Shown piece after piece: positions 33,585 to 42,856 of a DNA stretch of 64,000 bases. Origin of the DNA: CAJCJE01 sp035948315 (GTDB lineage Bacteria; Actinomycetota; Actinomycetes; Mycobacteriales; Pseudonocardiaceae); contig DASZJG010000056.1 in NCBI GenBank assembly GCA_035948315.1, forward strand, positions 62,001 through 126,000. The letters run 5' to 3'. Position numbers and translations under genes: made by a program. The notes beneath the pieces are model-generated. The model saw only the letters and a list, made by a program, of their open reading frames with translations. It was not told where the DNA came from and did no database searches. How positions within the stretch are numbered: position 1 is the stretch's first letter; each line of letters begins with the position of its first letter.

Positions 33585-35027
33585 GTGACCGGGTTCTGGT
33601 CGGCGGTCGAGCAACGTGCGCAACTCGCGCCGGACGCGGAGATGCTCGTCGACGAGCACGGCAACCGGTTGAGCTTCGCCGGATTCCGCGAGCGCGCCGA
33701 GCGGGTGTCGGCCGGGTTGGCCGCCCGCGGCGTCGCCGAGGGAGTCGCGGTGACGTGGCAGTTGCCCACCGGGATCGACGCGCTGGTGCTCACCGCGGCA
33801 CTGGCTCGCCTCGGCGCGGTGCAGAACCCGGTCATCACCGCTCAGGGCCGCGGGCACCTCGACTTCGTGCTGCGGGAGACCGCCGCGCACCTGTTGATCA
33901 CCGGCGAACTGCCCGAGTCGACCGAAGCCGTCCCGGCTGCCGCGCCGAGCACGACAACCCGCTGGGTGTTCTACACCTCTGGCACGACCGCGGAGCCCAA
34001 GGGCGCGCGGCACACCGACGCGTCGGTGTTGGCTTCCGCGCGGGCCATGGGCGAGCGGCTGCGGATCACCTCCGCGGACCGGGTGGGCATGGTGTTCCCG
34101 GTCGCGCACATCGGTGGCTGCGGCACCTGGCTGGGCGCGAGCCTGTTGTACGGCTGCGCCTTGATCCTCGACTCGGCGTTCGACGCGCACCGCAGTGCCG
34201 CGCTGCAACGCGCGGAACGCGTCACACTGGCCGGTTCCGGCTCGGTGTTCACCCAGGGCTATCTGGCCGCGCAACGGCTCGATCCGGCCACGCCGCTGTT
34301 TCCGGACGTGCGCGCGTTCACCTGTGGCGGTGCCGGGCGGCCCAACACATTGCACGAGGAGGTGAAACGGGAACTCGGCGGCGTCGGCGTCCTCTCCGGC
34401 TACGGCATGACCGAGGCGCCGATCCTCGCGATGGCCGCGCCCGACGACCCGGACGAGGCCAAGGCTCGCACGGAAGGCCGCGCGAGCACGGGGGTGGACC
34501 TGCGGGTGATCGGCCCGGACGGCAGCCGCCTCGGACCGGGCAAGCCCGGCGAACTGCGAGTGGCGGGGCCACAGGTCATGCAGGGCTACGTGGACGCGAG
34601 CCTGGACGCGGACGCCTTCGACGCGGAGGGCTACCTGCGCACCGGCGACCTCGGCAGCCTCGACGAGGCCGGCTACCTGACCATCACCGGACGGCTCAAG
34701 GACGTCATCATCCGCAAGGGCGAGACGATCAGCGCCCGGGCCATCGAGGACGAACTGCTGCTGCACCCCGCGATCGACGACGTCGCGGTGTTCGCCGTGC
34801 CCGATCCCGATCGCGGCGAGTTGGCGTGCGCCGTCATCGTGCCGGTGCCGGGCGCGCCGGTCCCCTCGCTCGCCGATCTCGTCGCACACCTGCGCGAGCA
34901 CGGCCTGCCCTCGCGCCAGTGCCCCGAGCGGCTCTGCGTGGTGGCCACGCTGCCGCGGACATCGACCGGCAAGGTCCGCAAGGACGCGTTGCTCGCGTTC
35001 GTGACCGGGTCAGTCGGAGGCTGGTAG
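33585..35027 (+). CDS. AMP-forming acyl-CoA synthetase
   Basis: The product is 480 residues. The P-loop-like motif reads VFYTSGTTAEPKGA, the adenylate-binding region is LSGYGMTEAP, and the hinge is YLRTGDLG followed by GRLKDVIIRKGE. The final catalytic Lys lies in RTSTGKVRKDAL. All core motifs of the ANL superfamily are intact. The GTG start follows the MaoC stop directly. It should activate a carboxylate entering the beta-oxidation steps encoded nearby. Confidence 0.9.
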   Translation: MTGFWSAVEQRAQLAPDAEMLVDEHGNRLSFAGFRERAERVSAGLAARGVAEGVAVTWQLPTGIDALVLTAALARLGAVQNPVITAQGRGHLDFVLRETAAHLLITGELPESTEAVPAAAPSTTTRWVFYTSGTTAEPKGARHTDASVLASARAMGERLRITSADRVGMVFPVAHIGGCGTWLGASLLYGCALILDSAFDAHRSAALQRAERVTLAGSGSVFTQGYLAAQRLDPATPLFPDVRAFTCGGAGRPNTLHEEVKRELGGVGVLSGYGMTEAPILAMAAPDDPDEAKARTEGRASTGVDLRVIGPDGSRLGPGKPGELRVAGPQVMQGYVDASLDADAFDAEGYLRTGDLGSLDEAGYLTITGRLKDVIIRKGETISARAIEDELLLHPAIDDVAVFAVPDPDRGELACAVIVPVPGAPVPSLADLVAHLREHGLPSRQCPERLCVVATLPRTSTGKVRKDALLAFVTGSVGGW

Positions 35028-35324
35028 CGGGCGCGGGCCCTTGACCGTGAGCGGGGTGTCGCCCAGCGACAGCGTTGCCTCACCTGCCTTGGTGCACAGC
35101 ACCTCGATGGTGTCGTCCGCATCGGCATAGCGCTTGCCCAGCAGCGTCGGCTCGGTGAAGCCCGACACGGGCTCGACGGTTTCAGGTATCGCTTCGCCGT
35201 CGGCCAGCATGGGCGCGCCACCGCACCGCAGGTCGAGTTCGCCCGCCGTGGCGCGGATGACGATCACTTCGGTACCGCCCACCGCGGAACGCAACCGCAT
35301 CCCGGTCTTGACCACTATCGACAT
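35010..35324 (-). CDS. Conserved small protein of unknown function, end of P450 operon
   Basis: The product is 104 residues starting MSIVVKTGMRLRSAVGGTEV and ending with a Pro-rich GPRPLPASD. It contains LRCGGAPML and EVLCTKAGEATLSLG, each with one Cys, suggesting a small metal or thiol site. I recall similar small proteins beside acyl-CoA ligases and lipid-transfer thiolases in actinomycetes, with no known function. It is the last gene of the leftward operon that starts at 43791, and it overlaps the CoA ligase 3' end by 18 bp. Confidence 0.6.
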   Translation of the reverse strand: MSIVVKTGMRLRSAVGGTEVIVIRATAGELDLRCGGAPMLADGEAIPETVEPVSGFTEPTLLGKRYADADDTIEVLCTKAGEATLSLGDTPLTVKGPRPLPASD

Positions 35325-35346
35325 GGTGAGGACTCCTCAGCTTGTG

Positions 35347-36990
35347 TCAGGAACGAACCAGCAGCAACGCGCTGGACGGGGTGAGGCCGCCGCTGGACAC
35401 CACGGCGACCTCGGCATCGGCGACCTGCCGCTGGCCTGCCTCGTGCCGCAGTTGCACGACGGCCTCCTGCAACAGGCCGAATCCGTGCGTGCGGCCGTGG
35501 GAGAGCTGACCGCCGTGCGTGTTCAACGGGAGTTCGCCGTCGCGCGCGATCCGCTTGCCGCCGTTGAGGAAATCGGCCGCCTCACCGATGCCGCAGAACC
35601 CGAGCGCCTCCAGCCACGACACGCAGTTGAAGGTGAACCCATCGTAGAGCAACGCCAGGTCCACATCGGACGGACGGAGGTCGGTGCGCGTCCACAGGTG
35701 CGCGGCCGGTCCGAGTACCTGTGGCTCGTGGGCCAGCGTGCTCTGGTCCCAGCTGAGCCGCTCCACGATCTGCGTACCGGCCGCCTCGAAGCGGATCGGT
35801 GGTCGACGCAGGTCAGGAGCGGTTTCGGCGGCGGAGACGACCACGGCGATCGCGCCGTCGCACGGGACGTCGCAGTCGTAGAGGCCGAACGGGGTGCTCA
35901 CCGGCCGGGCCGACAGGTAGTCGTCCATGGTCAGCGGCGTCCGGTAGATCGCGTCCGGGTGCAGCGCGGCGTTGGCGCGCGCGTTGAGCGCGATCCAGCC
36001 GAACGTCTCGCGGGTGGCGCCGAAGCGGTGCAGGTAGTGCGATGCGCCGAGCGCCAGCGTGTTGGCGGCCGAGAACGAGCCGGCAGGCGCGGTGTAGGCC
36101 ATCGGACCGCCGATCGGTTGTGCCGGTGGCGGCCTGCGGCGGCCGGTGCGCAGCAGTTCGGCGTAGGTGGCTTCCCAGACCGTGCGGAAACACAGCACGT
36201 GCCGGCACAAACCGGCCGCGACCGCGAGCATCGCCGCGACCACCGATCCGCCCGGGCCGGGCGCCTCGGGGCCGCCCGCGTGCCACACCGGACGCAGTCG
36301 CAGCGCTTCCTCGACGGCGGTCACCCCGCCCTCGTTGAAGCCATGGCCGACACCGCCGCCCGGGTACGTGGCGAGACCGTCGATGTCGGCGAAGGTCAGG
36401 CCGGCGTCGACGACGGCGGCGCGGCACGCTTCGACGGCGAGGCTCAGCGGGTCGACCATGAGCCTGCGGCCGATCGGGCTGTTGCCGACGCCGCTGATCA
36501 CCGACGCGTGCTCGTAACGCCGCGGCGCGACGGGCGCACGCACTGCCGCCCGCACCTCCTCCGGTGTCTCGTCCACGACCGGCAGCTCGTCGACCGCGCC
36601 GGTAGGCGTGACGACCGGAACCCACACGTCGGCACGCTGCTCGAAGGACACCGCGACCTGCTGACCGATGTGGACGGTCTCGGGATCGGCGCCGACCACC
36701 CGCGCGGTCAGCCGAACGTGCGCGTCTTCCGCGAGCGCGACCACCGCGATCGCGTACGGCACCGGCAGTTCCGGTTGCCAGACCTGGTTGTTCACGGTGA
36801 CCGCGACGACCGTGCCGACGCCGCTGACCGGTCGGACCTCCAACCGGGCGCCCTGGCAGCGGTGACAGGCGACGCTCGGTGGATGCACGAGACCGCCGCA
36901 GTCCGCGCAGCTCTGCATCCGCAGCACGCCATCCGCGCCGGAGGTCCAGTAGAACTCCGCGCGCAGGTCGACCGCTGGCACCGGGAACAT
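35347..36990 (-). CDS. DUF35 (OB-fold)-Ltp2-like thiolase fusion, probable retro-aldolase
   Basis: The product is 547 residues. Residues 1-140 form a rubredoxin-like zinc ribbon (CADCGG, CHRCQG) and an OB fold, i.e. DUF35. Residues about 165-547 form a thiolase fold of the Ltp2/SCP2 kind: LLYDGFTFNCVSWLEALGFC and NTHGGQLSHGRTHGFGLLQE are hallmarks. No thiolase-type nucleophilic Cys is visible in the GPGGSVVAAMLAV region. In steroid side-chain degradation, ChsH2 (DUF35) and Ltp2 are separate partners forming an aldolase that splits a beta-hydroxyacyl-CoA. Here they are one chain. Retro-aldol cleavage in this pathway is inferred. Confidence 0.75.
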   Translation of the reverse strand: MFPVPAVDLRAEFYWTSGADGVLRMQSCADCGGLVHPPSVACHRCQGARLEVRPVSGVGTVVAVTVNNQVWQPELPVPYAIAVVALAEDAHVRLTARVVGADPETVHIGQQVAVSFEQRADVWVPVVTPTGAVDELPVVDETPEEVRAAVRAPVAPRRYEHASVISGVGNSPIGRRLMVDPLSLAVEACRAAVVDAGLTFADIDGLATYPGGGVGHGFNEGGVTAVEEALRLRPVWHAGGPEAPGPGGSVVAAMLAVAAGLCRHVLCFRTVWEATYAELLRTGRRRPPPAQPIGGPMAYTAPAGSFSAANTLALGASHYLHRFGATRETFGWIALNARANAALHPDAIYRTPLTMDDYLSARPVSTPFGLYDCDVPCDGAIAVVVSAAETAPDLRRPPIRFEAAGTQIVERLSWDQSTLAHEPQVLGPAAHLWTRTDLRPSDVDLALLYDGFTFNCVSWLEALGFCGIGEAADFLNGGKRIARDGELPLNTHGGQLSHGRTHGFGLLQEAVVQLRHEAGQRQVADAEVAVVSSGGLTPSSALLLVRS

Positions 36991-37001
36991 CCACCGCCTC
37001 C

Positions 37002-37811
37002 TCAGAAGTCCGAGCCGCCGTCGACGTTGACGTCCGCGCCGGTCATGTAGCTGTTGCGGCGCGAGCCGAGGAACGCGATCACCGGACCGATCTCGCCAGG
37101 ATCGCCGACGCGCCCCAGCCAGGCCGGATGGCCGAAATCCTCGGCGATCACCCGCATGGCGGCACGCAGGTCGCCGGGTTTGGCGGCCCGTTCGGGCGGC
37201 AGCGCGGCCAGATAGTCACTCAGGCCCGCCGACAGGATCGAACCGGGTGACACCGTGTTCACCAGGATGCCCTCGGGTGCCAGCGTCATCGCGAGGTTCT
37301 TGCTCAGGCTCGTCAACGCGGACTTCGCCGCCGTGTACGCGACCAGCTCCGGCGACTGCCGGTGGGTGGAGTGCGCGGACACGTTGACGATACGCGCCCA
37401 GATGGCCATGCGCAGCAACGGCAGCGCCGCACGCACACACCGGACCGCGCCGAGCACGCCGATATCGAACGTGCCTGCCCACTCGGCGTCGTCGACATCG
37501 GCGAAGCCACCGACACCGACACCGACCGGCCCGGTGGCGTTCACCAGAACGTTCAGCCCGCCCCACTGCTGACCGAGCCGAGCGAACGCGTCCGCGACCT
37601 GCCCGGCATCGGTGATGTCCGTGGGCAGTGCCATGACGTCCTCGGCACCGCGCCGCCACAGCACGTCGAGCGTCTGGTCGAGGTCGCTTTTCGTCCTGGC
37701 CAGGACGGCGACCCGAGCGCCCTCGGCGGCCATCACCTCGGCGGCCGCTCGACCCATTCCCTTCGTGCCGCCGACGACGACCGCGGCAGCACCACTCAAC
37801 CCGAGATCCAT
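37002..37811 (-). CDS. Short-chain dehydrogenase/reductase
   Basis: The product is 269 residues. VVVGGTKGMGRAAAEVMAAE is the cofactor loop, NATGPVG replaces the usual NNAG, and VAYTAAKSAL is the active site. The C-terminus MTGADVNVDGGSDF is typical. I chose ATG 37811 because the fold begins there; longer readings run through the ferredoxin gene. It is part of the P450-ALDH-SDR-Fd operon and probably oxidises a hydroxyacyl-CoA or alcohol intermediate. Confidence 0.8.
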   Translation of the reverse strand: MDLGLSGAAAVVVGGTKGMGRAAAEVMAAEGARVAVLARTKSDLDQTLDVLWRRGAEDVMALPTDITDAGQVADAFARLGQQWGGLNVLVNATGPVGVGVGGFADVDDAEWAGTFDIGVLGAVRCVRAALPLLRMAIWARIVNVSAHSTHRQSPELVAYTAAKSALTSLSKNLAMTLAPEGILVNTVSPGSILSAGLSDYLAALPPERAAKPGDLRAAMRVIAEDFGHPAWLGRVGDPGEIGPVIAFLGSRRNSYMTGADVNVDGGSDF

Positions 37812-37815
37812 CCGG

Positions 37816-38007
37816 CTAGCGCAGGACCGTGATGGCCCGCTCCGGGCAGGCGTCCGCGCCCGCCACCGCCTGGTCCTCGATCTCGGCCGGGATCTCGGTG
37901 GCGAGCGGACGGCAATGGCCCTCGTCGTCAAGGTCGTAGACGTCCGGGCCGGCCACACTGCACAGTGTGTGGCCCTGGCAGAGCTTCTCGTCGACGGTAA
38001 CGCGCAC
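37816..38007 (-). CDS. Ferredoxin, partner of the second P450
   Basis: The product is 63 residues. CQGHTLC (C-x5-C) and ACPERAI give three cluster ligands, as in the [3Fe-4S] P450 ferredoxins. The Cys in DEGHCRPLA is extra. It lies between two SDR genes, 4 bp before the next start, in the same operon as the P450 at 41537. Confidence 0.85.
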   Translation of the reverse strand: MRVTVDEKLCQGHTLCSVAGPDVYDLDDEGHCRPLATEIPAEIEDQAVAGADACPERAITVLR

Positions 38008-38019
38008 TGGCGGACTCCT

Positions 38020-38868
38020 TCAGACGTGGAACGGGTGGATCTTGAGGTAGGCGCCCGCGTCGACGCGTAATTGCATGCCGGTGACGTACCTGGACTCGTC
38101 CGAGGCGAGGAACAGCACGGCGTTGCTGATGTCCAGCGGCTGGACGTAGGGGATGTGCATGGCCTGCTGCGCGGGGAAGCCGCGCTCGGCGTCGGCCCTC
38201 GTCGGATTCTCCAGGTCGGGGCGGAAGGTCCGGTACATCACGTCGTTCTGCAGCATCGTGGTGTCCACATTGGTCGGATGCACCGCGTTCGCCCGGATAC
38301 CGCTCGGCGCCAGGTTGAAGGCGAGTTCGTGCATGTAGTCGCCGAGCACCCGCTTGGCGAAGCTGTAGCCCGCGCCGCCCGGATCGCCGCCGACCGTGCG
38401 CGCCATGAACGCGGCGACCGAACCGGTGCCGATGATCGAGGCGCCTTCGGACAGGTGCGGCAGCGCGACCTGGATGGCGTTGATGGTGCCGATCAGGTTC
38501 GTGTCGATCACGTCGCTCCACGCCTGCATGGCCGGTTTCCCGGTCATCGGCAGGATGCCCGCCTGCGCCACGACCACGTCCAGGCGTCCGAGTTCGCGCA
38601 CGCCATCGTCGAGGGCCGCGCGCAACTGGCCGGCGTCGCGGACGTCCGCCTCGCGAGTGACGATCCGGCGACCGTGCTCCTCGACCAGCCGAGCGGTCTC
38701 CTTGAGATCGTCCGGTCCGGCGAGCGGGTAGGGCACGGTGTCGATGTCGTGACAGATGTCGATCGCGATGATGTCGGCACCCTCCTCGGCCAGCCGCACC
38801 GCGTGACTGCGCCCCTGGCCGCGTGCGGCGCCGGTGACGAACGCGACCTTGCCCTCAACTCGTCCCAC
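38020..38868 (-). CDS. Mycofactocin-coupled SDR (carveol-dehydrogenase-like group)
   Basis: The product is 282 residues. The start GRVEGKVAFVTGAARGQGRS, the long insert after the second strand (IDICHDIDTVPYPLAGPDDL), VAQAGILPM and YSFAKRVLG match the SDR family whose bound NAD is re-oxidised by mycofactocin, the group containing limonene-pathway carveol dehydrogenase. This insert is what separates it from ordinary SDRs. It implies mycofactocin biosynthesis elsewhere in the genome. In this operon it likely oxidises the alcohol produced by the P450. Confidence 0.85.
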   Translation of the reverse strand: MGRVEGKVAFVTGAARGQGRSHAVRLAEEGADIIAIDICHDIDTVPYPLAGPDDLKETARLVEEHGRRIVTREADVRDAGQLRAALDDGVRELGRLDVVVAQAGILPMTGKPAMQAWSDVIDTNLIGTINAIQVALPHLSEGASIIGTGSVAAFMARTVGGDPGGAGYSFAKRVLGDYMHELAFNLAPSGIRANAVHPTNVDTTMLQNDVMYRTFRPDLENPTRADAERGFPAQQAMHIPYVQPLDISNAVLFLASDESRYVTGMQLRVDAGAYLKIHPFHV

Positions 38869-38886
38869 GTCAATCTCCTCTACTCG

Positions 38887-40329
38887 TTACGGGCGGGCGA
38901 TGGTCTTGACTTCGAGGAAGTCCTCCAGGCCTTCGGTCCCCCACTCCCGGCCGAGCCCGCTCTGCTTGTAGCCGCCGAACGGCGAGGTCGGGTCGAAGTA
39001 CTGGGCGCCGTTGACCGACACCGTGCCGGTGCGCAGCCGCTTCGCCACCGACATCGCGCGTTCGGTGTCCGCGCTGAACACCGCGCCGGACAGGCCGTAG
39101 ATGGTGCCGTTGGCGATGCGCACCGCGTCGTCGTCATCGTCGAAGGGCAGGATCACCAGCACCGGCCCGAAGATCTCCTCCTGCGCCACGCGCGCGGTCG
39201 GCGCGATGTCGGTGACCACGGTCGGCTCGACGTAGTAGCCACGCGCGAACTTCTCGGCCCGGCGCCCGCCGATCGCGACCCGGCCCTCCTCGCCCGCCAG
39301 CACGCAGTAGCCCAGCACGCTCTCCAGTTGCCGTTTGCTGATCAACGGCCCCATCAGGTTGGCCGGGTCCGTTGGATCGCCCCAGGGCAGGCGGGCGGCC
39401 GTGGCCTTGGCGATCTCGACCGCCATGCCGAGTTGCGCACGCGGCACGAGCAGGCGGGTGTTCAGCGCGCAACCCTGGCCCGCATGGCTGCACACGGTGC
39501 CCATGATGGTCGGCACGATCTGGGTCAGGTCGGCGTCGTCCAGGGCGATGGCGGCGGATTTTCCACCCAGTTCCAGCGTGACGCGCTTGATCGTGCCGGC
39601 CGCCGCCGCCATGATCCTGCGGCCGACTGCGGTCGAACCGGTGAAGCTGACCGCGTCGACCATCGGATTCGTGGTCAGCTCCGCGGCAACCGCGTTGTCG
39701 TCGGTGGTCACGATGTTGACCACACCCGGCGGAATGTCGGTGTGCTCGAGGATGAGTTCACCGATGAGCGTCGCGCTCCACGGCGTGTCCGGCGCGGGCT
39801 TCAACACGACCGTGCAGCCAGCTGCGAGCGCGGCGGAGAGCTTGCACAGGTTGAGGTAGAGCGGGTAGTTCCACGGCGTGATCGCGGACACCACGCCCGC
39901 CGCCTCCCCGCGGACGATCCGTTGCCCCGCCGGCCCACCGGCCAGCGGACGCTCAAAGGAGTAGGTGTCGAGCAGGTCGACGTAGTGGCTGATGAACTCG
40001 ACCGCCGAGTCGAGCTGGATGCTCCTGGTCAGCATCACCGGCGTGCCCACCTCGGTGACGAGGGCGGGCCGGATGATGTCCAGGTTCTTGTGGAAGGCCG
40101 TCTGGAGTTGCCGCAGGCACTGCTGGCGGAACTCGGCGTCGTTCGACCAGGTGGTGGTGTCGAACGCGCGCCGGGCCGCCTGGACTGCCTTGTCCACATC
40201 GGACACCGTGGCGTTCGGGGCGGCGCCGATGACGTCCTCGGTCGCCGGGTTGATGTTGTCGAAGGTGCCGCCCCCGGTCGCGCCGACCAGCTCGCCGTCG
40301 ATCAGCATCAGCTCGTTCACGTCGGTCAT
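38887..40329 (-). CDS. Aldehyde dehydrogenase
   Basis: The product is 480 residues. SAITPWNYPLYLN, FTGSTAVGRRIM, VTLELGGKSAAIAL (general base) and GQGCALNTRLLVP (catalytic Cys) are all present, and it ends with the usual PFGGYKQSGLGREWG. It overlaps the P450 stop by 4 bp. It should turn the aldehyde from the mycofactocin SDR into a carboxylate ready for CoA ligation. Confidence 0.9.
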   Translation of the reverse strand: MTDVNELMLIDGELVGATGGGTFDNINPATEDVIGAAPNATVSDVDKAVQAARRAFDTTTWSNDAEFRQQCLRQLQTAFHKNLDIIRPALVTEVGTPVMLTRSIQLDSAVEFISHYVDLLDTYSFERPLAGGPAGQRIVRGEAAGVVSAITPWNYPLYLNLCKLSAALAAGCTVVLKPAPDTPWSATLIGELILEHTDIPPGVVNIVTTDDNAVAAELTTNPMVDAVSFTGSTAVGRRIMAAAAGTIKRVTLELGGKSAAIALDDADLTQIVPTIMGTVCSHAGQGCALNTRLLVPRAQLGMAVEIAKATAARLPWGDPTDPANLMGPLISKRQLESVLGYCVLAGEEGRVAIGGRRAEKFARGYYVEPTVVTDIAPTARVAQEEIFGPVLVILPFDDDDDAVRIANGTIYGLSGAVFSADTERAMSVAKRLRTGTVSVNGAQYFDPTSPFGGYKQSGLGREWGTEGLEDFLEVKTIARP

Positions 40330-41537
40330 GGCCGCTCTCCCGGGGTGAAGCGAATCCGCAGGCTGCGCAACGCGTACACGTTCACCGCGTCCGTGAACCG
40401 GTCCAGTTCGTCGTCGACCACGGTGAAGTCCGGCAGCCTGCGCAGGATCTCGGTGATCATCACCTTGAACATGGTGCGCGCGAGGTTGGAACCGAGGCAC
40501 CGGTGCTGGCCGACGCCGAAAGCCAGGTGCCGGTTGGGACTCCGGTCGAGTTTCACGTCGTTCGGTTCGTCGAAGACATTCGGATCGCGGTTGGCCGCCG
40601 CCCAGGCCAGCAGCACCCGCTCGCCCTTCTTCAGGTGCTGGCCGTGGAACTCGACGTCCCGGCTCACCGTCCGACCCAGGCCCTGCGTTGGCGTCGAGTG
40701 CCGCAAGAACTCCTCGGTCGCGGTGTCGAGCAGATCCGGGTCGTCGATGAGTCGCTGCCGCAGCTCGGGGTGCCGGGCCAGCTCGACCAGTGTGTTGCCG
40801 GTCAGCCCGCTGGTCGTGTCCATCCCGCCGAACAGCAACAGCAACACGTAGCCGAACTTCTCCTGCGCGGTGAGTTCGCGACCGTCCACAGTGCCACCGA
40901 GGATGCTGCCCACGAGATCATCGGCCGGCATGTTCAGCTCGGCGCGGCGACGCATCTCGTTCCCGATCGCTTCCTGCATCTTGGGTCGCACGACCTCCGG
41001 GTCCTCGCCGCCTTCGGCGCCGTGGATGAGCGTGTGCACGTAGGTGACCCAGTCCGGCCACTTGGTGTCGTCCCAGCTCAACAGGCGCAGAATCACCCTG
41101 GCCGGCAGCGGCGTGGTCAGCTCCTTGACGATGTCAGCCTCGCCGCGCTCGATGAACCCGTCGATGAGCTCGGTGGCGATCTCGCGGATCTCCGGCTCCA
41201 TCCGCTGCGCCGCCCCGGGAGACAGGTGCTTGACCGTCAACTGCCGCATCTGCCCGGTGATGGGCGGATCGGTCAGGATCGGTGGCATGGTCGCCAGATA
41301 TCCGGCGTCCGCGCCGGGGTCGCGGATGCTCGCGCCGTCGCTGGAGTAGAACAGCTCGTCGTCGCGGGTGGCCTCGAACACCGACTCGTAGTCGGTCAGC
41401 ATCCAGAACCCGCCACTGGAGTTCATCCACGTGACCGGGCACCGGGAGCGCAGGTCGTCGTAGATCTGGTAGTTGTTCCGACAGAATTCCTCGCCGTGGA
41501 TGTCCACCGCGACCTCGGGACGATCATGTGTCGTCAT
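40326..41537 (-). CDS. Cytochrome P450 (second)
   Basis: The product is 403 residues. The I-helix reads LLFGGMDTTSG and the heme loop is AFGVGQHRCLGSNLAR with Cys347. It has LGRTVSRDVEFHG upstream as in many CYP families active on terpenoids or steroids, but I cannot assign a family. Only about 20 bp of native sequence remain upstream before a TnpB transposon, with no strong ribosome site. It was probably an internal gene of the operon beginning at 43791. Confidence 0.9.
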   Translation of the reverse strand: MTTHDRPEVAVDIHGEEFCRNNYQIYDDLRSRCPVTWMNSSGGFWMLTDYESVFEATRDDELFYSSDGASIRDPGADAGYLATMPPILTDPPITGQMRQLTVKHLSPGAAQRMEPEIREIATELIDGFIERGEADIVKELTTPLPARVILRLLSWDDTKWPDWVTYVHTLIHGAEGGEDPEVVRPKMQEAIGNEMRRRAELNMPADDLVGSILGGTVDGRELTAQEKFGYVLLLLFGGMDTTSGLTGNTLVELARHPELRQRLIDDPDLLDTATEEFLRHSTPTQGLGRTVSRDVEFHGQHLKKGERVLLAWAAANRDPNVFDEPNDVKLDRSPNRHLAFGVGQHRCLGSNLARTMFKVMITEILRRLPDFTVVDDELDRFTDAVNVYALRSLRIRFTPGERP

Positions 41538-41558
41538 CGGATTTCCAATCGGTGGATA

Positions 41559-41578
41559 CCCCGGCCTTCAGGCCGGGG
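41559..41578. repeat. Left-end hairpin of the TnpB element
   Basis: CCCCGGCC and GGCCGGGG are perfect 8-bp arms around a TTCA loop, followed by AGG. This is the kind of subterminal hairpin that TnpA reads in IS200/IS605 elements. Confidence 0.65.
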
Positions 41579-41671
41579 AGGAATCGGTCCGCAATCGTGG
41601 GTGGCCGCGGTCGGAACATTCACTCGAACGTGTGTTCGAGTGAATGTGGTTGCGGCGGTAGGCTGTGGATC

Positions 41672-42856
41672 ATGGCGCAGACGGTCGTGACGCGGACGGT
41701 GGTGAAGCGGGCGTTCCGATACCGCTTCTATCCCACCGCAGCTCAGGCCGCCGAGCTGACGCGGACCTTCGGCTGCGTACGACTGGTGTACAACAAGGCA
41801 TTGGCAGCCCGAAGCCTGGCCTGGACGCAGGAGCAGCGCCGCATCGGCTATGCCGAGTCCTCGGCATTGCTGACCGGCTGGAAACGCACCGAAGATCTCG
41901 CGTTTCTCAACGAGGTGTCCAGCGTGCCGCTGCAACAGGGCCTGCGGCACCTCCAGAGGGCGTTCGCCGGGTTCTTCGCCCAACGCACGAACTTTCCTCG
42001 GTTCAAGTCTCGCAAGAAGTCCCGGGCGTCGGCGGAGTACACCCGGTCCGGGTTCCGCTACCGCGACGGGCAACTCACGTTGGCGAAGATGGCCGAGCCG
42101 TTGGCTATTCGCTGGTCGCGTCCGCTGCCCGAGGGTGCGGATCCCTCGACGGTGACCGTGTCGCGGGACTCGGCCGGCCGTTGGCATTGCTCGATCCTGG
42201 TCGAGACCACGATCGAGCACCTGCCACCTACGGGGGCGGAGGTGGGTATCGACGCCGGGATCACGAGCCTGCTGACGATGGATCATCCGATCCCGGGTCT
42301 GACCGACGAGGACGGCAAGATCGACAATCCCCGGCACGAGCGGCGTGACCGGGTCGCGCTGGCCAGAGCGCAACGTGTGTTGGCCCGTAAACAGAAAGGG
42401 TCGAACAATCGGGCCACAGCGCGGGTGAAGGTCGCACGCATCCATGCCCGGATCGCTGATCGTCGCCGCGATATGCTGCACCAGTTGACGAGTCGACTCG
42501 TTCGTGAGAACCAAACGATCGTGATCGAAAACCTCGCTGTGGCCAACATGCTCCGCAACCACACCCTGGCGCGGGCGATCAGTGACGCGTCGTGGGCGGC
42601 GTTCCGATCGATGCTGGACTACAAAGCGCGCTGGTATGGCCGTACCGTGATCGCGGTCGACCGCTGGTTGCCTAGCAGCAAGACCTGCTCGGCCTGTGGG
42701 CAGGTGAAGGATTCGATGCCGCTGCGGCAGCGAGTGTTCCGGTGCGACCGATGCCCGCTGGTCGTGGACCGGGACATCAACGCCGCGCGTAATATTGTGG
42801 CCGCCGGGCGGGCGGTGTCGGCCTGTGGAGTCGGAGTGAGACCGATCCGACCCTAG
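41672..42856 (+). CDS. tnpB: TnpB RNA-guided nuclease
   Basis: The product is 394 residues. The N-terminus (FRYRFYPTAAQAAELTRTFG, then VYNKAL) is typical TnpB. RuvC residues are visible: Asp in VGIDAGITSLL, Glu in IVIENLAVANML and Asp in VDRDINAARNI. The zinc finger is CSACGQ then CDRCP. All catalytic residues appear intact, so the nuclease may be active. ATG 41672 fits the family start; the longer frame from 41528 crosses the left-end hairpin. Its guide RNA would come from the 3' end of the gene and the right end. Confidence 0.9.
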   Translation: MAQTVVTRTVVKRAFRYRFYPTAAQAAELTRTFGCVRLVYNKALAARSLAWTQEQRRIGYAESSALLTGWKRTEDLAFLNEVSSVPLQQGLRHLQRAFAGFFAQRTNFPRFKSRKKSRASAEYTRSGFRYRDGQLTLAKMAEPLAIRWSRPLPEGADPSTVTVSRDSAGRWHCSILVETTIEHLPPTGAEVGIDAGITSLLTMDHPIPGLTDEDGKIDNPRHERRDRVALARAQRVLARKQKGSNNRATARVKVARIHARIADRRRDMLHQLTSRLVRENQTIVIENLAVANMLRNHTLARAISDASWAAFRSMLDYKARWYGRTVIAVDRWLPSSKTCSACGQVKDSMPLRQRVFRCDRCPLVVDRDINAARNIVAAGRAVSACGVGVRPIRP

